DNA of 64,000 nucleotides from Amaranthus tricolor. Lineage: Eukaryota; Streptophyta; Magnoliopsida; Caryophyllales; Amaranthaceae. The DNA is taken from assembly GCF_026212465.1 (NCBI RefSeq), contig NC_080058.1:9111985-9175984 (forward strand), read 5' to 3'. The notes beneath the pieces were generated by a model, which was given only the letters and a program-made list of their open reading frames with translations, was not told where the DNA came from and searched no databases. Position 1 is the stretch's first letter. Each line of letters starts with the position of its first letter. Below, piece after piece: positions 23,824 through 33,343 of this stretch. Both the position numbers and the translations under genes were made by a program.

Positions 23824-25932
23824 TTAGACTAAAAACAAGCCTGCAACAAGAGGCAAGAAATAGTTGGTCAGTCCATAAACTACATCTACAGCATCAGAAG
23901 CAAGACTACCCGCCGGACTACTCGTAGTTAACACTACCACCATCCAATCATCCTCCGAGCCAAGACCAACTCCAGTAAACCTCGAATCATTGACGTAACG
24001 CGCATAGCCAGTTCGAGTGTAGTTCGTAAGGACAAGGGTTGGAACTAGTTTTGAGACGCAAACCGGTAAGATTATAGCATTCGCTGTAGTATTGGGATTG
24101 ATGTTACATTTTCTAAGAAGCTTTGGGTAGTCTTCAAATTGGGTTCCTGCACCCCCTGGTATAGCATTGGCTGCTACAGTCGGAACACAAGGACGATCTT
24201 CGATCTCATCAGCTAGCTCGTCAGCCAGGCATCCTGCTTGCTTGTTTTTGGTTAAGGGTGGGAGCTGTAGGGAGCTTCTGTAGCTGTTTAGTCCTTGCAG
24301 AAGGTTATTTTCATCATCTGTGACATACAAATAATTGCTTACAATTGTTCCCTTATCATTTTCTTTGAAATAAAAATTTGGCATTCTCATGTCCTTATTC
24401 TCATTAGGATGGTAAAATGGGCAGGATGCAGCATCCCCCATACCCATACCCACCTAGAATTTTCATACCCACCACCCATGGTTGGTTAATTTTTATAGCC
24501 ACGTCTGCCCACCTGAGCATAGATCCAAACCTATCCTCACCCATTATGACTAACTGTATATACCCATTATGGGTATTACCCACCTTATACCCATCTCACA
24601 TTCACTCCAAGTCCGCATTACATACTTTATAATCACTTATAAATTTAATTGTACATCTAATTTTACATCTAATTTTACGATGTATTTGATAAAATAAATA
24701 TTTTTAATTTTTTGTCAATAGTTTTTAATAAAAATATATAAATATGATATAAATTAGTACATTATAGATGTATATATATAAGGTAGGCAAGTATGGGACG
24801 CGCAGGACAAGTGGGGCAGTGGATATGGGCCTGGGTGGGTGAGTATGGGCGGATAAGACTTTATAGCCACCACCTACCCACTACCCATGGCTCATAATGT
24901 ACATTTTTCATACCTATACCCGTACCCACCACCTACTACCCATCAAAATCATATCCATACCCGCGCTTTAACCGGAGCAGATGCGATGCGAAATCCGTAT
25001 AATTTTACCCGCCTAATTCTGATGAACTATATTAAAATAATCATGTGCATAATGTTTGTTACCAAGATCAATCAAAACATCATCTTTGCGTAAGTGTTTA
25101 AGAGTATATAACCGACCTAGAACATCAAATTTATAGGTTGACCTGCATAGGCAAAGCAAGGGGGCAGGCGGAGGCACGACCCCCTTCCCTTGTCGAAAAT
25201 ACGATCGCTTTGGCCCCTTACTAATATATTATATATTATATTATATAATTTAAAAAGTGCATAATTCTAACAAAAATTACGTCAATGGTTGGAATAACAT
25301 ATTTGGATCAAACCTAAATTTAAACTATAATTTTTTAATGGACTAATAAATTTAATTTATATTATAATGTCATTATTTGTCTTTCAAAATTTCACATTCA
25401 TCTTAATTTCACATTCATTTTTTCAGTATATTTTTTCTACCTTAAAATTTTAAGTGTTTTTTTAGACTTAAAAAGCATTAAAAACACCTACTTCTATAGG
25501 AAAACTTCAACTCTATTTGTTAAATAAAATATTTTTGCCATGATTCAAGTTAATTTCAATCTAATTTAAAAATTTTCATAATTTAACTAATTTTTGTAGA
25601 ATAAATAATTTGCTAATATATCCACATTTTAGCCCCTTAACTCAAAATTCTGACTTTGCCCCTGTTAACCCGAATGAACAACTCTATCGTTTATTTAAGG
25701 GCATAACTTCATATTAGACTCATAATGTGAGCTTTTCCCTAATTTCCAAATAAATCCACCAATTTGGTCAATAGCTAATAAGTTCATATAAGCTTTAACT
25801 AAAATGAATGTACTTGAAATGAACTAGCAAACATAAAAAGTTACCATCACCACAAATAACTGGAACCGGTAGAGAAGCTTGAAGGAGCAGCACAAAGAGC
25901 ATGAATACAAGTTTACAATTTTTAGGTCCCAT
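23824..25932 (-). CDS. GPI-anchored protein of the At5g19230/At5g19250 group
   Basis: Two exons, 25932-25845 and 24317-23824, joined G|AT (Asp); 193 residues. Exon 1 is almost exactly a signal peptide (KLVFMLFVLLLQASLPVPVI). Exon 2 begins DDENNLLQGLNSYRSSLQLP, the N-terminal signature of this plant-specific family, and keeps its cysteines (AGCLADELAD, DRPCVPT, LRKCNINP, LPVCVSKL) and SRFTGVGLGSEDDWMVVVLT. The C-terminus is a small-residue site (SSPAGSLASDA) followed by a hydrophobic tail, the pattern for GPI attachment. Length matches relatives of about 190-200 aa. Function unknown; predicted at the outer face of the plasma membrane. The start is fixed by the signal peptide, not by an upstream frame at 24453, which is intron. 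Intron 1 (1.5 kb) carries two transposons. A further intron in the leader (26071-25968, GGTAAGC to TTTCAG) is possible. Confidence 0.92.
24405..25015. mobile_element. hAT-like element in GPI-protein intron 1
   Basis: Begins TAGGATGGTAAAAT and ends, reversed, TAGGCGGGTAAAATT. The flanks ATTCTCAT (24397-24404) and ATTCTGAT (25016-25023) agree at 7 of 8 bases. Both arms are packed with ACCCAT / ATGGGT motifs in opposite orientation. Its left edge is only 88 bp from the exon-2 acceptor. Non-coding. Confidence 0.8.
25146..25664. mobile_element. hAT-like MITE with CAGGGGCAAAG end
   Basis: The right end reversed reads CAGGGGCAAAGTCAG, the left end CATAGGCAAAGCAAGG. Flanking TTGACCTG (25138-25145) and TTAACCCG (25665-25672) agree at 6 of 8. 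It lies next to AACCCGAATGAACAACTCTA, which looks like the right end of a TAGAGNTGTTCA element, so this may be an insertion into an older copy. In GPI-protein intron 1. Confidence 0.6.
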
Positions 25933-27708
25933 TTTTTACCCAATTAATCTGATTTTCTTATAATTACCTGAAACACGTACATAAATGAAATGCATCACAA
26001 TTCACAAAATAACCAAATAATAATATTTACTATTCACTACAACTAACCAAAAGAAATTAGAGATTGCTTACCAATTTTTGATTTTTGAGTAAATTTTGAG
26101 TTAAGTGTTTATGATGATAAAGTGAATGAAGAGGATTATAAAGTTGACGTCAAGTGTTTTGATACACGTTGCAAACATGCAGGGTCTCACTATAATTCCA
26201 CTATTCTTCAACGTTTATCCATGCTTATTTCAAATCTTAAAAGGACAATATTCTATTATTGCAATTGTAATAACTGAATGCGCAAGTTTTAAATTATAAT
26301 TTTATCTTTATAGTTATTATTTTTAGTTTATTTTACATGAAAAAACATAATTTACAATTTTGCATAAAAAAGTGAAACTCTATAATTTAATAAGTCGTTT
26401 TGCAATATTACCTTATAAATGTTTGAGTATTTAACATATTCAGAGTTTCAATCATGAGTTTAAGTTTTTGTTTGAGTTAGTTTTTTACCATAGTATCAGA
26501 AGCCTACGTGTTGGAAGGTCACAGGTTTGAATCTAATTTAGCTTTTATTTCGCGTCAGTTCTAGGTATAAGGAGAGTTTGTGCTACGTCCACATTTATAG
26601 TCCAAAGGGCTTTCGTGTGGTAAGGCATATTAAAATATATAACATATTTTGGGTCTCAACCATCAGCTTAACCTTTTAGTTGAGTTGACTCCTTAATAAT
26701 AAAGCCAAAACCAAAAACTATAAAGCGTGATGTTTGAATTATTATATAAAAATTAATTAATTATTTATATCAAAAACTAGCTATTACAACATGCACGTGG
26801 CAATCATGCATACACTTTGCTCACAATTGTATTGAAATTTGGAAATACGAATTACAACCTCAAAAGTATGACTATTATTCAAGCCAAATGACTGTTCACC
26901 AATTCACATGACCTTTGATCAGCCTAAATGATTGTTGACTATTACTAGTTTCCTTTGACTTTTGTTGATCATCTCCAATCACCTTTGACTTTCTTTTTAA
27001 CAATTGTACTCTTGTGATTTAGCACTTTAACGTCGTTTCAACCCGTCACAACGATATTTTTTCAAAAAACGGACGTCGCAATTATCCTTACGACTTTTTC
27101 GAAAATTCGTCAACACATATACTTATTTGCCTATTTTTCGCCTATTAAATATGTTTTAAATAAATTAAATGTGTTTTAGATATGTTAAAATTGCATTTTA
27201 ATTCAAGATTGAATCAGTCATGATTACAAATGGTCATGGGTGAAATCTAATTAAATTCAGTGGCTATATAGTAAAATCAAATCTTATACCAGTATAATCT
27301 CTATTAAGACTAATCATTTCACTAACACAAATTCACGTAGGATTAATTGCATTCATAAGACTAATCATTTCTCTAACACAAATTCACGTAGGGTTAATTG
27401 CATTCAATCTCATCCAGTGATTAATTACTTACAAAATTCTTCAAATAATTAACAATTTTAAAAAAAATCTAATTTAGGCTTAGAAAATATATATTGTGAA
27501 GCGGTAATAAAGAATGTAATAATCCTCTAAAAAGATTGAAAAAGAATTAAAAAAAATTGCCACACAATTCACAAACGAATATAATTATCTCAACAGATCA
27601 TTCCATCTCCATTACACGTAACTATTAATGATCAATCCTTAAGACACGTTGCATTACGTTAAATGAGCAATCCCATGAATCATGATTTCCCATTTTAGTG
27701 ACCACAAC
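25933..27708. other. Divergent spacer between GPI-protein and first reductase gene
   Basis: Contains the leader and promoter of the GPI-protein gene (TTTATAATCC near 26145 on the minus strand), a TRIM-like element (26428-26692), AT-rich filler, and the reductase promoter at the right end. A 35-40 bp phrase ACTAATCATTTCACTAACAC plus AAATTCACGTAGG occurs twice in tandem (27310-27345 and 27358-27395). Confidence 0.5.
26428..26692 (+). mobile_element. TRIM-like element
   Basis: Left repeat TATTTAACATATTCAGAG with TTTCAATCATGAGTTTAAG; then ATAGTATCAGAAGCC, close to the initiator-tRNA primer site TGGTATCAGAGC; GGTTTGAATCTAA; a tract GTCCAAAGGGCTTTCGTGTG; right repeat ATATATAACATATTTTGGG with TCTCAACCATCAGCTTAACC. 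About 265 bp in all. Confidence 0.6.
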
Positions 27709-27716
27709 CATGCATG
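27709..27716. promoter_or_regulatory. RY motif CATGCATG upstream of first reductase
   Basis: A perfect palindromic RY repeat (CATGCA core), the site bound by B3 factors ABI3/FUS3/LEC2 in seed genes, lies 9 bp before the TATA box. ACGT cores (ACACGTAA near 27615, ACACGTTG near 27645) lie 60-100 bp further up, the usual partner for ABA-responsive bZIPs. Confidence 0.6.
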
Positions 27717-27724
27717 AAGAACAA

Positions 27725-27732
27725 TATAAATA
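27725..27732 (+). promoter_or_regulatory. TATA box of first reductase
   Basis: TATAAATA. Transcription would start about 27755-27760, which excludes the upstream ATG at 27751 and leaves 27775 as the first usable start codon. Confidence 0.65.
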
Positions 27733-27774
27733 GCTAAATTTAGAAAGAGTTTGATCGATCATTTTGTTGTTTGT

Positions 27775-30700
27775 ATGTTTTTGCGTGGAGTAGTAACATC
27801 TAGGGCTGTAACAGCAGCAAGTATTTCTCTGGTCTCTACTGGGAGGTTGTATCCGATCGTGAAGCGTGTGAGTGGAAGGCAAGAACAATTGCACAAGGTT
27901 AGAATGGCGTCTGATGGTGATAAATTTCCTGCGCAAAGGCAGCAGACTCAGCCTGGAAAAGAGCATGCTATGGATCCTATTCCTGAGGCTCTACGACAAG
28001 ATTACAAGCCTGCCAATAAGCTTCTGGTTTTTTACTTTTTTTTATTTTTTATTACATCTACTCTTTGCTATCTTGCATCACTCTTTAAGGTATTAATCGA
28101 TAGCAGATTACATTTAGCCCGGATGAAATTAGGGTCGAGTTTGTCTAGATCACTAGATCATGACCAAGTCTGCTTGATTCAAAATCCTAATATAACATAT
28201 GATACAGAAATGGTGGAATTAGTTGAATAATAATTTTTGCAATATTGATCTGATCTTGTTCAACATGGGATATGAGTATTGGAAAATAAACCACATCCAA
28301 TTACACATCGAAAAAATTGATTTGCGGGTTGAAAAGAATGATGTTCATGCTGGATATGAGGTTGATAATTATACATACTTGATGGGTTATTCTTCTTAAT
28401 ACCAATTGATTTAGGATATAGAAGCTCATCAGGACATGTCCAATCAACTCTCACTCTTTGTATACAACCCAAATTTATCAATGAAACCATAGTTCATGGA
28501 TGAATCCAAATGAGAGATTTGCTATTTTAATTCCAATTGCTTGTTGAGCGACGGTCTCAATACGAGACAGATAGTTTAATCTGTCTAATTATAGTTTTTC
28601 TCAAAATGCGATTAGTAATTGATCTATTTTAGATCATAATTGATATATTTAAAGTTAAAATTGATTTTTTTTATAAGTTAACTGATCATAGTTGACACTT
28701 TGCTTTAAATTGATCATTTTAAATTGAAATTTTTTTATAATATAAGAGCCATGAACTCTATTGATTATTTTCAGGAGCAAACACTACAGTAATTGAGAGA
28801 AGAGTAGTACTTCTATTATTGATTGATAATTAAAGAGTATATATACTCCTATGTTCTTAGAATCATCACGTTGTATCGAATAATAATACTTGTATGTTTG
28901 GGAATTCTGAAATTCTATGTTTGGGAATTATAATTTCATTTAAAATTTTAGTATTGGCTTAAATTTTTTTGTTTGGAAATCAAAAATTTTCAAATTTAAA
29001 TTTGGATTAAATTCCACCTTTGTTTTTAAAATAGTTAAAGTTAAGAATTATAGTTTCTAAACCTTGTCATTCTCAAATTCTTTTATTTTTTATTTCATAA
29101 TTGAAATTTATAATTTAAAATGAAATACTTATTCCCAAACACTACCTAATAGAATAATAATACTATTTTATTACCTCTATTATGAAATTGATTAGTTTAG
29201 TATTAAACTTTGATCACTTTTATTTTAAAATTAAAATTTTTTATTTTAATTGATCTATTTAAAACTTATTATAAGTTGAATTTGATACTTTTAAGATCAA
29301 AATTGGTATCTTCAAGATTAAATTGAATTTTTGTTCTTTAATTTGTGGAAGACCGTCTATTTTTATTTTTCAATTTTTTGCTGGCCCCATATGTACGGTC
29401 TATGAGACCATCTCTCCCAAGTTCTTATGTTTTAATTCTACACAAACTTTTGATATATGGGAATAATTGATGAGTACAGTTATAAGGAAATATGAATATG
29501 AGCTTGTGATGGGCAGGGGAAAGTGGCTTTAGTGACAGGAGGAGACTCAGGAATAGGAAGAGCAGTGTGCCAATGCTTTGCTATGGAAGGCGCAACAATA
29601 GCTTTTACTTATGTCAAAGGCCAAGAAGACAAGGATGCTCAAGACACCATTCAAATGATCAAGAAGAACAAATCATCTGATGCCAAAGACCCTATCTCTA
29701 TCCCTGCTGATTTAGGATACGACGAAAACTGTAAGAGGGTTGTCGATGAAGTGGTAAATGCATTTGGACGCATAGATATCCTGGTCAATAACTGTGCCGA
29801 GCAGTATGAATGCACTACTGTTGAGGAGATTGATGAGCCTAGACTTGAAAGGGTGTTTAGGACCAACATTTTCTCATACTTCTTCCTTGCAAGGTAAGTC
29901 TAAAAGAGAATTGTTCACGTAAAAAGAGTTATGTAATTCTCATATTGATAGAATTGCTCGAGCATGTGTTTTTTTATTAATTTTTTTTTATTATTATGTG
30001 TATCTTTTATTTTTGTTATCTTAAGGTTTAGCAAAGCCACTTAATACCATTATGTGAAATGTTTCTATGATAGAATCTCATGATGAAAAAGAATGATTAG
30101 AGCTAGTTTTTTTATGAGCTTATATAGTTAGTCTATTTTTCTATCTGATTACTTTAAGATTATGAGTAATCACTTTAAAATTGTAAGTAATGACTTTAAA
30201 ATATAAGTCATCACTTTAAATTAGTAAGTGTATATTGAGTCAACCCAATACTGATGGTTTAAGACCTCAACCATCAATTTATATAATATATTTTGGGACC
30301 TCAACTATTAGCTTAAGCTTTTGGTTGAGTCGTTTTTTTGACATGGTAGAGCGAGCGCAAGATGTTACGAGTTTGAATCTCAAGTACTCCTCACCCCTCA
30401 TTTAAAGTGGAATATTAAGCGCCAGGTATGAGGAGAGCTTGTGCTGCATTTGCACATCTGGTCCAAAGGGCTCTCGTGTGAGGAGGTATATAACATGCCT
30501 TGGAATCTCAAGCATCGGTTTAAGCTTTTGGTGGAGTTGGTTCATTGAAAATCTTCTCATTTGGAATTTGGGTAATATATTTGGTTTTGATTTAATTTAC
30601 AGGCATGCGCTGAAGCATATGAGGGAAGGATCTAGTATCATAAATACAACATCAGTGAATGCATACAAGGGTAATGCCAAGCTGTTGGATTACACCTCTA

Positions 30701-31342
30701 CCAAAGGTGCAATAGTGGCCTTTACCCGAGGACTAGCTTTGCAGCTTGCAGAGAAGGGAATCCGTGTCAATGGAGTTGCACCCGGACCTATATGGACTCC
30801 ATTGATTCCGGCCTCTTTCTCAGAGGACAAAGTCAAAAGTTTTGGGTCTCAGGTGCCTATGAACAGGGCAGGGCAGCCTAGTGAAGTTGCCCCGTCGTAC
30901 GTGTTCCTTGCTTGTAATGCAGACTCTTCTTACATAACTGGGCAAGTCCTCCATCCTAATGGTAAGAATCGTAACTTACAATTTTGATTTTGGGTCTTAG
31001 CATAATACGAAAATAAGGCTGCATCACCGTATTGTGATCAAATTGTTATGTTTACCGTGACTGAAATATAGGCCGCATTGATCTCAAAATCATCCGTATC
31101 ATCCATATTGGCCGTGAAAGTTTTGATTTTGGGTCTTAGCATAATGAAAAAATACCGTATCATGATCGAATTGTAAAGGTTTGTTATGTGTATTGTGACT
31201 GCAAATAGGCCCATTGATCGCACAATCATCCTGAAATCCATTTTGAGACTGTTGCCGTATTTTAGTCCCCTGTTTGATAGTTTTGGTGTGAGCTAATGAT
31301 GGTTGTTTCTTGTATGCAGGTGGGGCTATTGTGAATGCTTAG
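27775..31342 (+). CDS. NADPH-dependent aldehyde reductase / glucose-ribitol dehydrogenase-like SDR, copy 1
   Basis: Four exons: 27775-28026, 29517-29893, 30603-30961, 31320-31342; 336 residues. Classical SDR features: TGGDSGIG nucleotide loop, NNCAEQ (usual NNAG position), and the N201-S227-Y240-K244 tetrad (TTS, YTSTK). The GKEHAMDP leader and the HPNGGAIVNA end are typical of the ChlADR1/At1g54870 group, which reduces reactive aldehydes and is abundant in seeds. From the ATG at 27775 there are 43 extra residues rich in Arg/Ser/Val with almost no acids before MASDGDKF, like a plastid or mitochondrial targeting peptide; the second copy lacks them. Starting at 27904 instead would give a 293-aa form equal in length to copy 2. 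The donor of exon 1 (CTG|GTTTTT) is weak. Introns contain a GAGACCGTCTCA-type fragment and a TRIM-like element. Tandem duplicate of 33344-35696. Confidence 0.94.
28545..29425. mobile_element. Nested MITEs in reductase-1 intron 1
   Basis: ACGGTCTCAATACGAGACAG at 28549 and ACGGTCTATGAGACCATCTC near 29394 look like the two ends of a GAGACCGTCTCA-type element, with ATTGATC/TTTAAG-rich sequence inside each. Between them sits another element, about 28894-29145, with TGTTTGGGAATT and ATTCCCAAACA ends, flanked by direct repeats GAATAATAATACT. This suggests an insertion of the second into the first; the outer pairing is less certain. Confidence 0.5.
30110..30255 (+). repeat. Truncated GAGACCGTCTCA-type MITE
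   Basis: The interior matches 2645-2830 closely: TATATAGTTAGTCTATTTTT, then GATTACTTTAAGATTATGAG and further ACTTTAA units, then GAGTCAACCCAATACTGATG. The terminal palindromes are missing or degraded. In reductase-1 intron 2. Confidence 0.6.
30278..30548 (+). mobile_element. TRIM-like element, best-preserved copy
   Basis: Left repeat of about 65 bp (ATATAATATATTTTGGG, CTCAACTATTAGCTTAAGC, TTTTGACA) directly followed by TGGTAGAGCG, which resembles the initiator-Met tRNA primer site TGGTATCAGAGC. The inside of about 140 bp holds GAGTTTGAATCTC and GTGTGAGGAGG, a purine-rich tract. The right repeat begins TATATAACATGCCTTGG. This order (LTR, primer site, short non-coding interior, purine tract, LTR) is that of a terminal-repeat retrotransposon in miniature. 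Confidence 0.65.
31010..31260. repeat. Repeat with GTATTGTGATCAAATTGT motif, tandem half-copies
   Basis: Two related halves: GCATCACCGTATTGTGATCA with ATAGGCCGCATTGATC, then CCGTATCATGATCGAATTGT with ATAGGCCCATTGATCGC. A closely matching copy is at 60530-60670 and a fragment at 35945-35985. Fills most of reductase-1 intron 3. Confidence 0.55.
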
Positions 31343-32593
31343 AACTTGATCATGAATGGTTTGTTATGCTGATTAAGGGATGTTTTTGGGGTCTGTGCAG
31401 CCGGTTTTAAACAGTTTAACGGAAGGTTTAATAAAAGAATTAGTGGAGTAGACGTTTTTCATATGGGTGTATGGGAAGTCAGAAGACTAAAGAATAGAAA
31501 CACTCATCTTGTTTTGCTATGTTAAAAGAGCTTTAAAGAGCTCATGTATAATAAGAATGTATTATAAGAATGTCCCTTTACAGAAGCAGCACTGTAAAAT
31601 GTGCATAAAAGATAATGATAATGACAATTAATAAATAAGATAACATCATGTAATCATAAATTTACATATGGTTTTATGATTTCTTTTCTATCTGTATTTA
31701 GGAAGTTAAACACTAAGTGGGGGTGTTTGGTACGTGAAAATGGAAATTTGGAAATTAAAAGGTGGGACTAAAACACATATGGTTTTATGATGATTTCTTT
31801 TTCCATTTGTTTTTAGAAAGCTATGCTTTTTGGAAGTTAAGCACCACCAACAGCTCAATAAGGGATAGATCGAAATAGAGATTATGGATGTGTTTTTGAA
31901 TCCGGCTTAGTGACTTTTTGGTTGGTTTTTAACTTTGTTAATTGGTAAAAAAACTTAAAATGTGTTAGGTGAATGGTTTGTGAGTTTGTGTAAACCGAAT
32001 GAAAGAGCTATCCCTATGGTTGTTTATTGGTTTTTGACTTGTTGATTATTTTCATAAAATAACTAATAATTAATATTTAAATTTGTCGTGAATATCACCA
32101 AACAATTGATTTATTCAAAGGACATAAAAGATGCCTCCAAAGGAGGTTTTGAGCATGTTCAACGCATAGGCTTCCGAAAAATTTGGGATTTTAATATTAA
32201 ATTATGTAGTATATGTTAAGTGTTCAAAAATATAAAGTTGTTGGAAAATATAAAATTGTACAAGGTCATTAAAGAATTTATCAATTTTTGTTCTGCCTCT
32301 TATTGTCATACCAAATTAAGATCAACTATAAACTTAATCAACGTATGAGCCTTAAATCAGCGTATACATTAGTTTCATTAAGCAAATGATCTATTTTATA
32401 CTTCTATTTCTATGAGGTTGAACTAAATATGTATAAGTTTGTACTGATCCATTCAATTAGCGTATCAACTAAATTTAAGTATGAAGTTAATTAACATAAT
32501 AATCTATTCTATGAGATTGAACAAAATCAAGGTATGATCTATTAGATATAAGGTTAAGTTTATGATTGATGTCAGTTATATGAATTAAATCAC

Positions 32594-32669
<76 letters not shown>

Positions 32670-33236
32670 GATTTCCCAAACTTAATTTCTGGTAATCCAA
32701 TTTTTCTTTCAATTTATTTATGATTTATGTTGCTTTCGTCCTAGATATTTGAACAAAAATGTGATTATAATTGAATTGCGGTTCTTTTGTCCAAAGGATT
32801 TTGAAAATAGAAGGAATTAATAACTCGATCTTTTAATTTTGTTTGAATAAAAATTTGGAAAGAAAGAGAAGTAAAACAGAAGGAATATATGTATTTTTTT
32901 TTTTCTTTTAAATCTTTCATACGTTGGAAGTATTTGTTTTGTTAAATTGTGAAGGATTTCATCCTTACAAATTACCTTCCGTACAATTCTCAGCAATCAT
33001 CCATTTCCTTTATCTTGCTTTCTAATAAGGACAGCAAAATGTGGCATACCAGTATGACTACAAAACGGAACCATATCTGAATATGCATACATACCCATCT
33101 GAATATGCACTAAAGATTGTACGTGTCTAGGGGAAGATTTGTAAAGGACACTCATAAACTTTACTCTCTTCCACGTTGCACTGTTTGTTTTCTAAGATAA
33201 CACATTCGACATTACACCAGTACAATACCTTACCAG
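31343..33236. other. Spacer between the two reductase genes
   Basis: Contains reductase-1 3' sequence, TTTGG/GGGGTGTTTGG-type element fragments (31725-32160), an AT microsatellite (32596-32663), and the copy-2 promoter with ACGTGTC at 33121-33127, an ABA-response core. Confidence 0.5.
32596..32663. repeat. (TA)n microsatellite
   Basis: About 34 uninterrupted TA units. Its length in the assembly may be approximate. Confidence 0.95.
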
Positions 33237-33244
33237 TATAAATA
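33237..33244 (+). promoter_or_regulatory. TATA box of second reductase
   Basis: TATAAATA, 100 bp before the ATG at 33344, giving a leader of about 75 nt. Identical octamer to copy 1, but no RY palindrome lies beside it. Confidence 0.6.
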
Positions 33245-33343
33245 CAATGCCTCAGCCAAGAAGCTTATACATTATAGATAAGTGTCATCTTCTTCTACTT
33301 CTGTTATTCAATCTTTGATAAGAAGCTTATAACTAAGATAAAC

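Noticed and set aside
24318..24453. ATG at 24453 as the start of the GPI-anchored protein
   Set aside because: The Met-Gly repeat comes from the transposon edge. A signal-peptide exon at 25932-25845 joins in phase at 24317 and gives the family's normal length.
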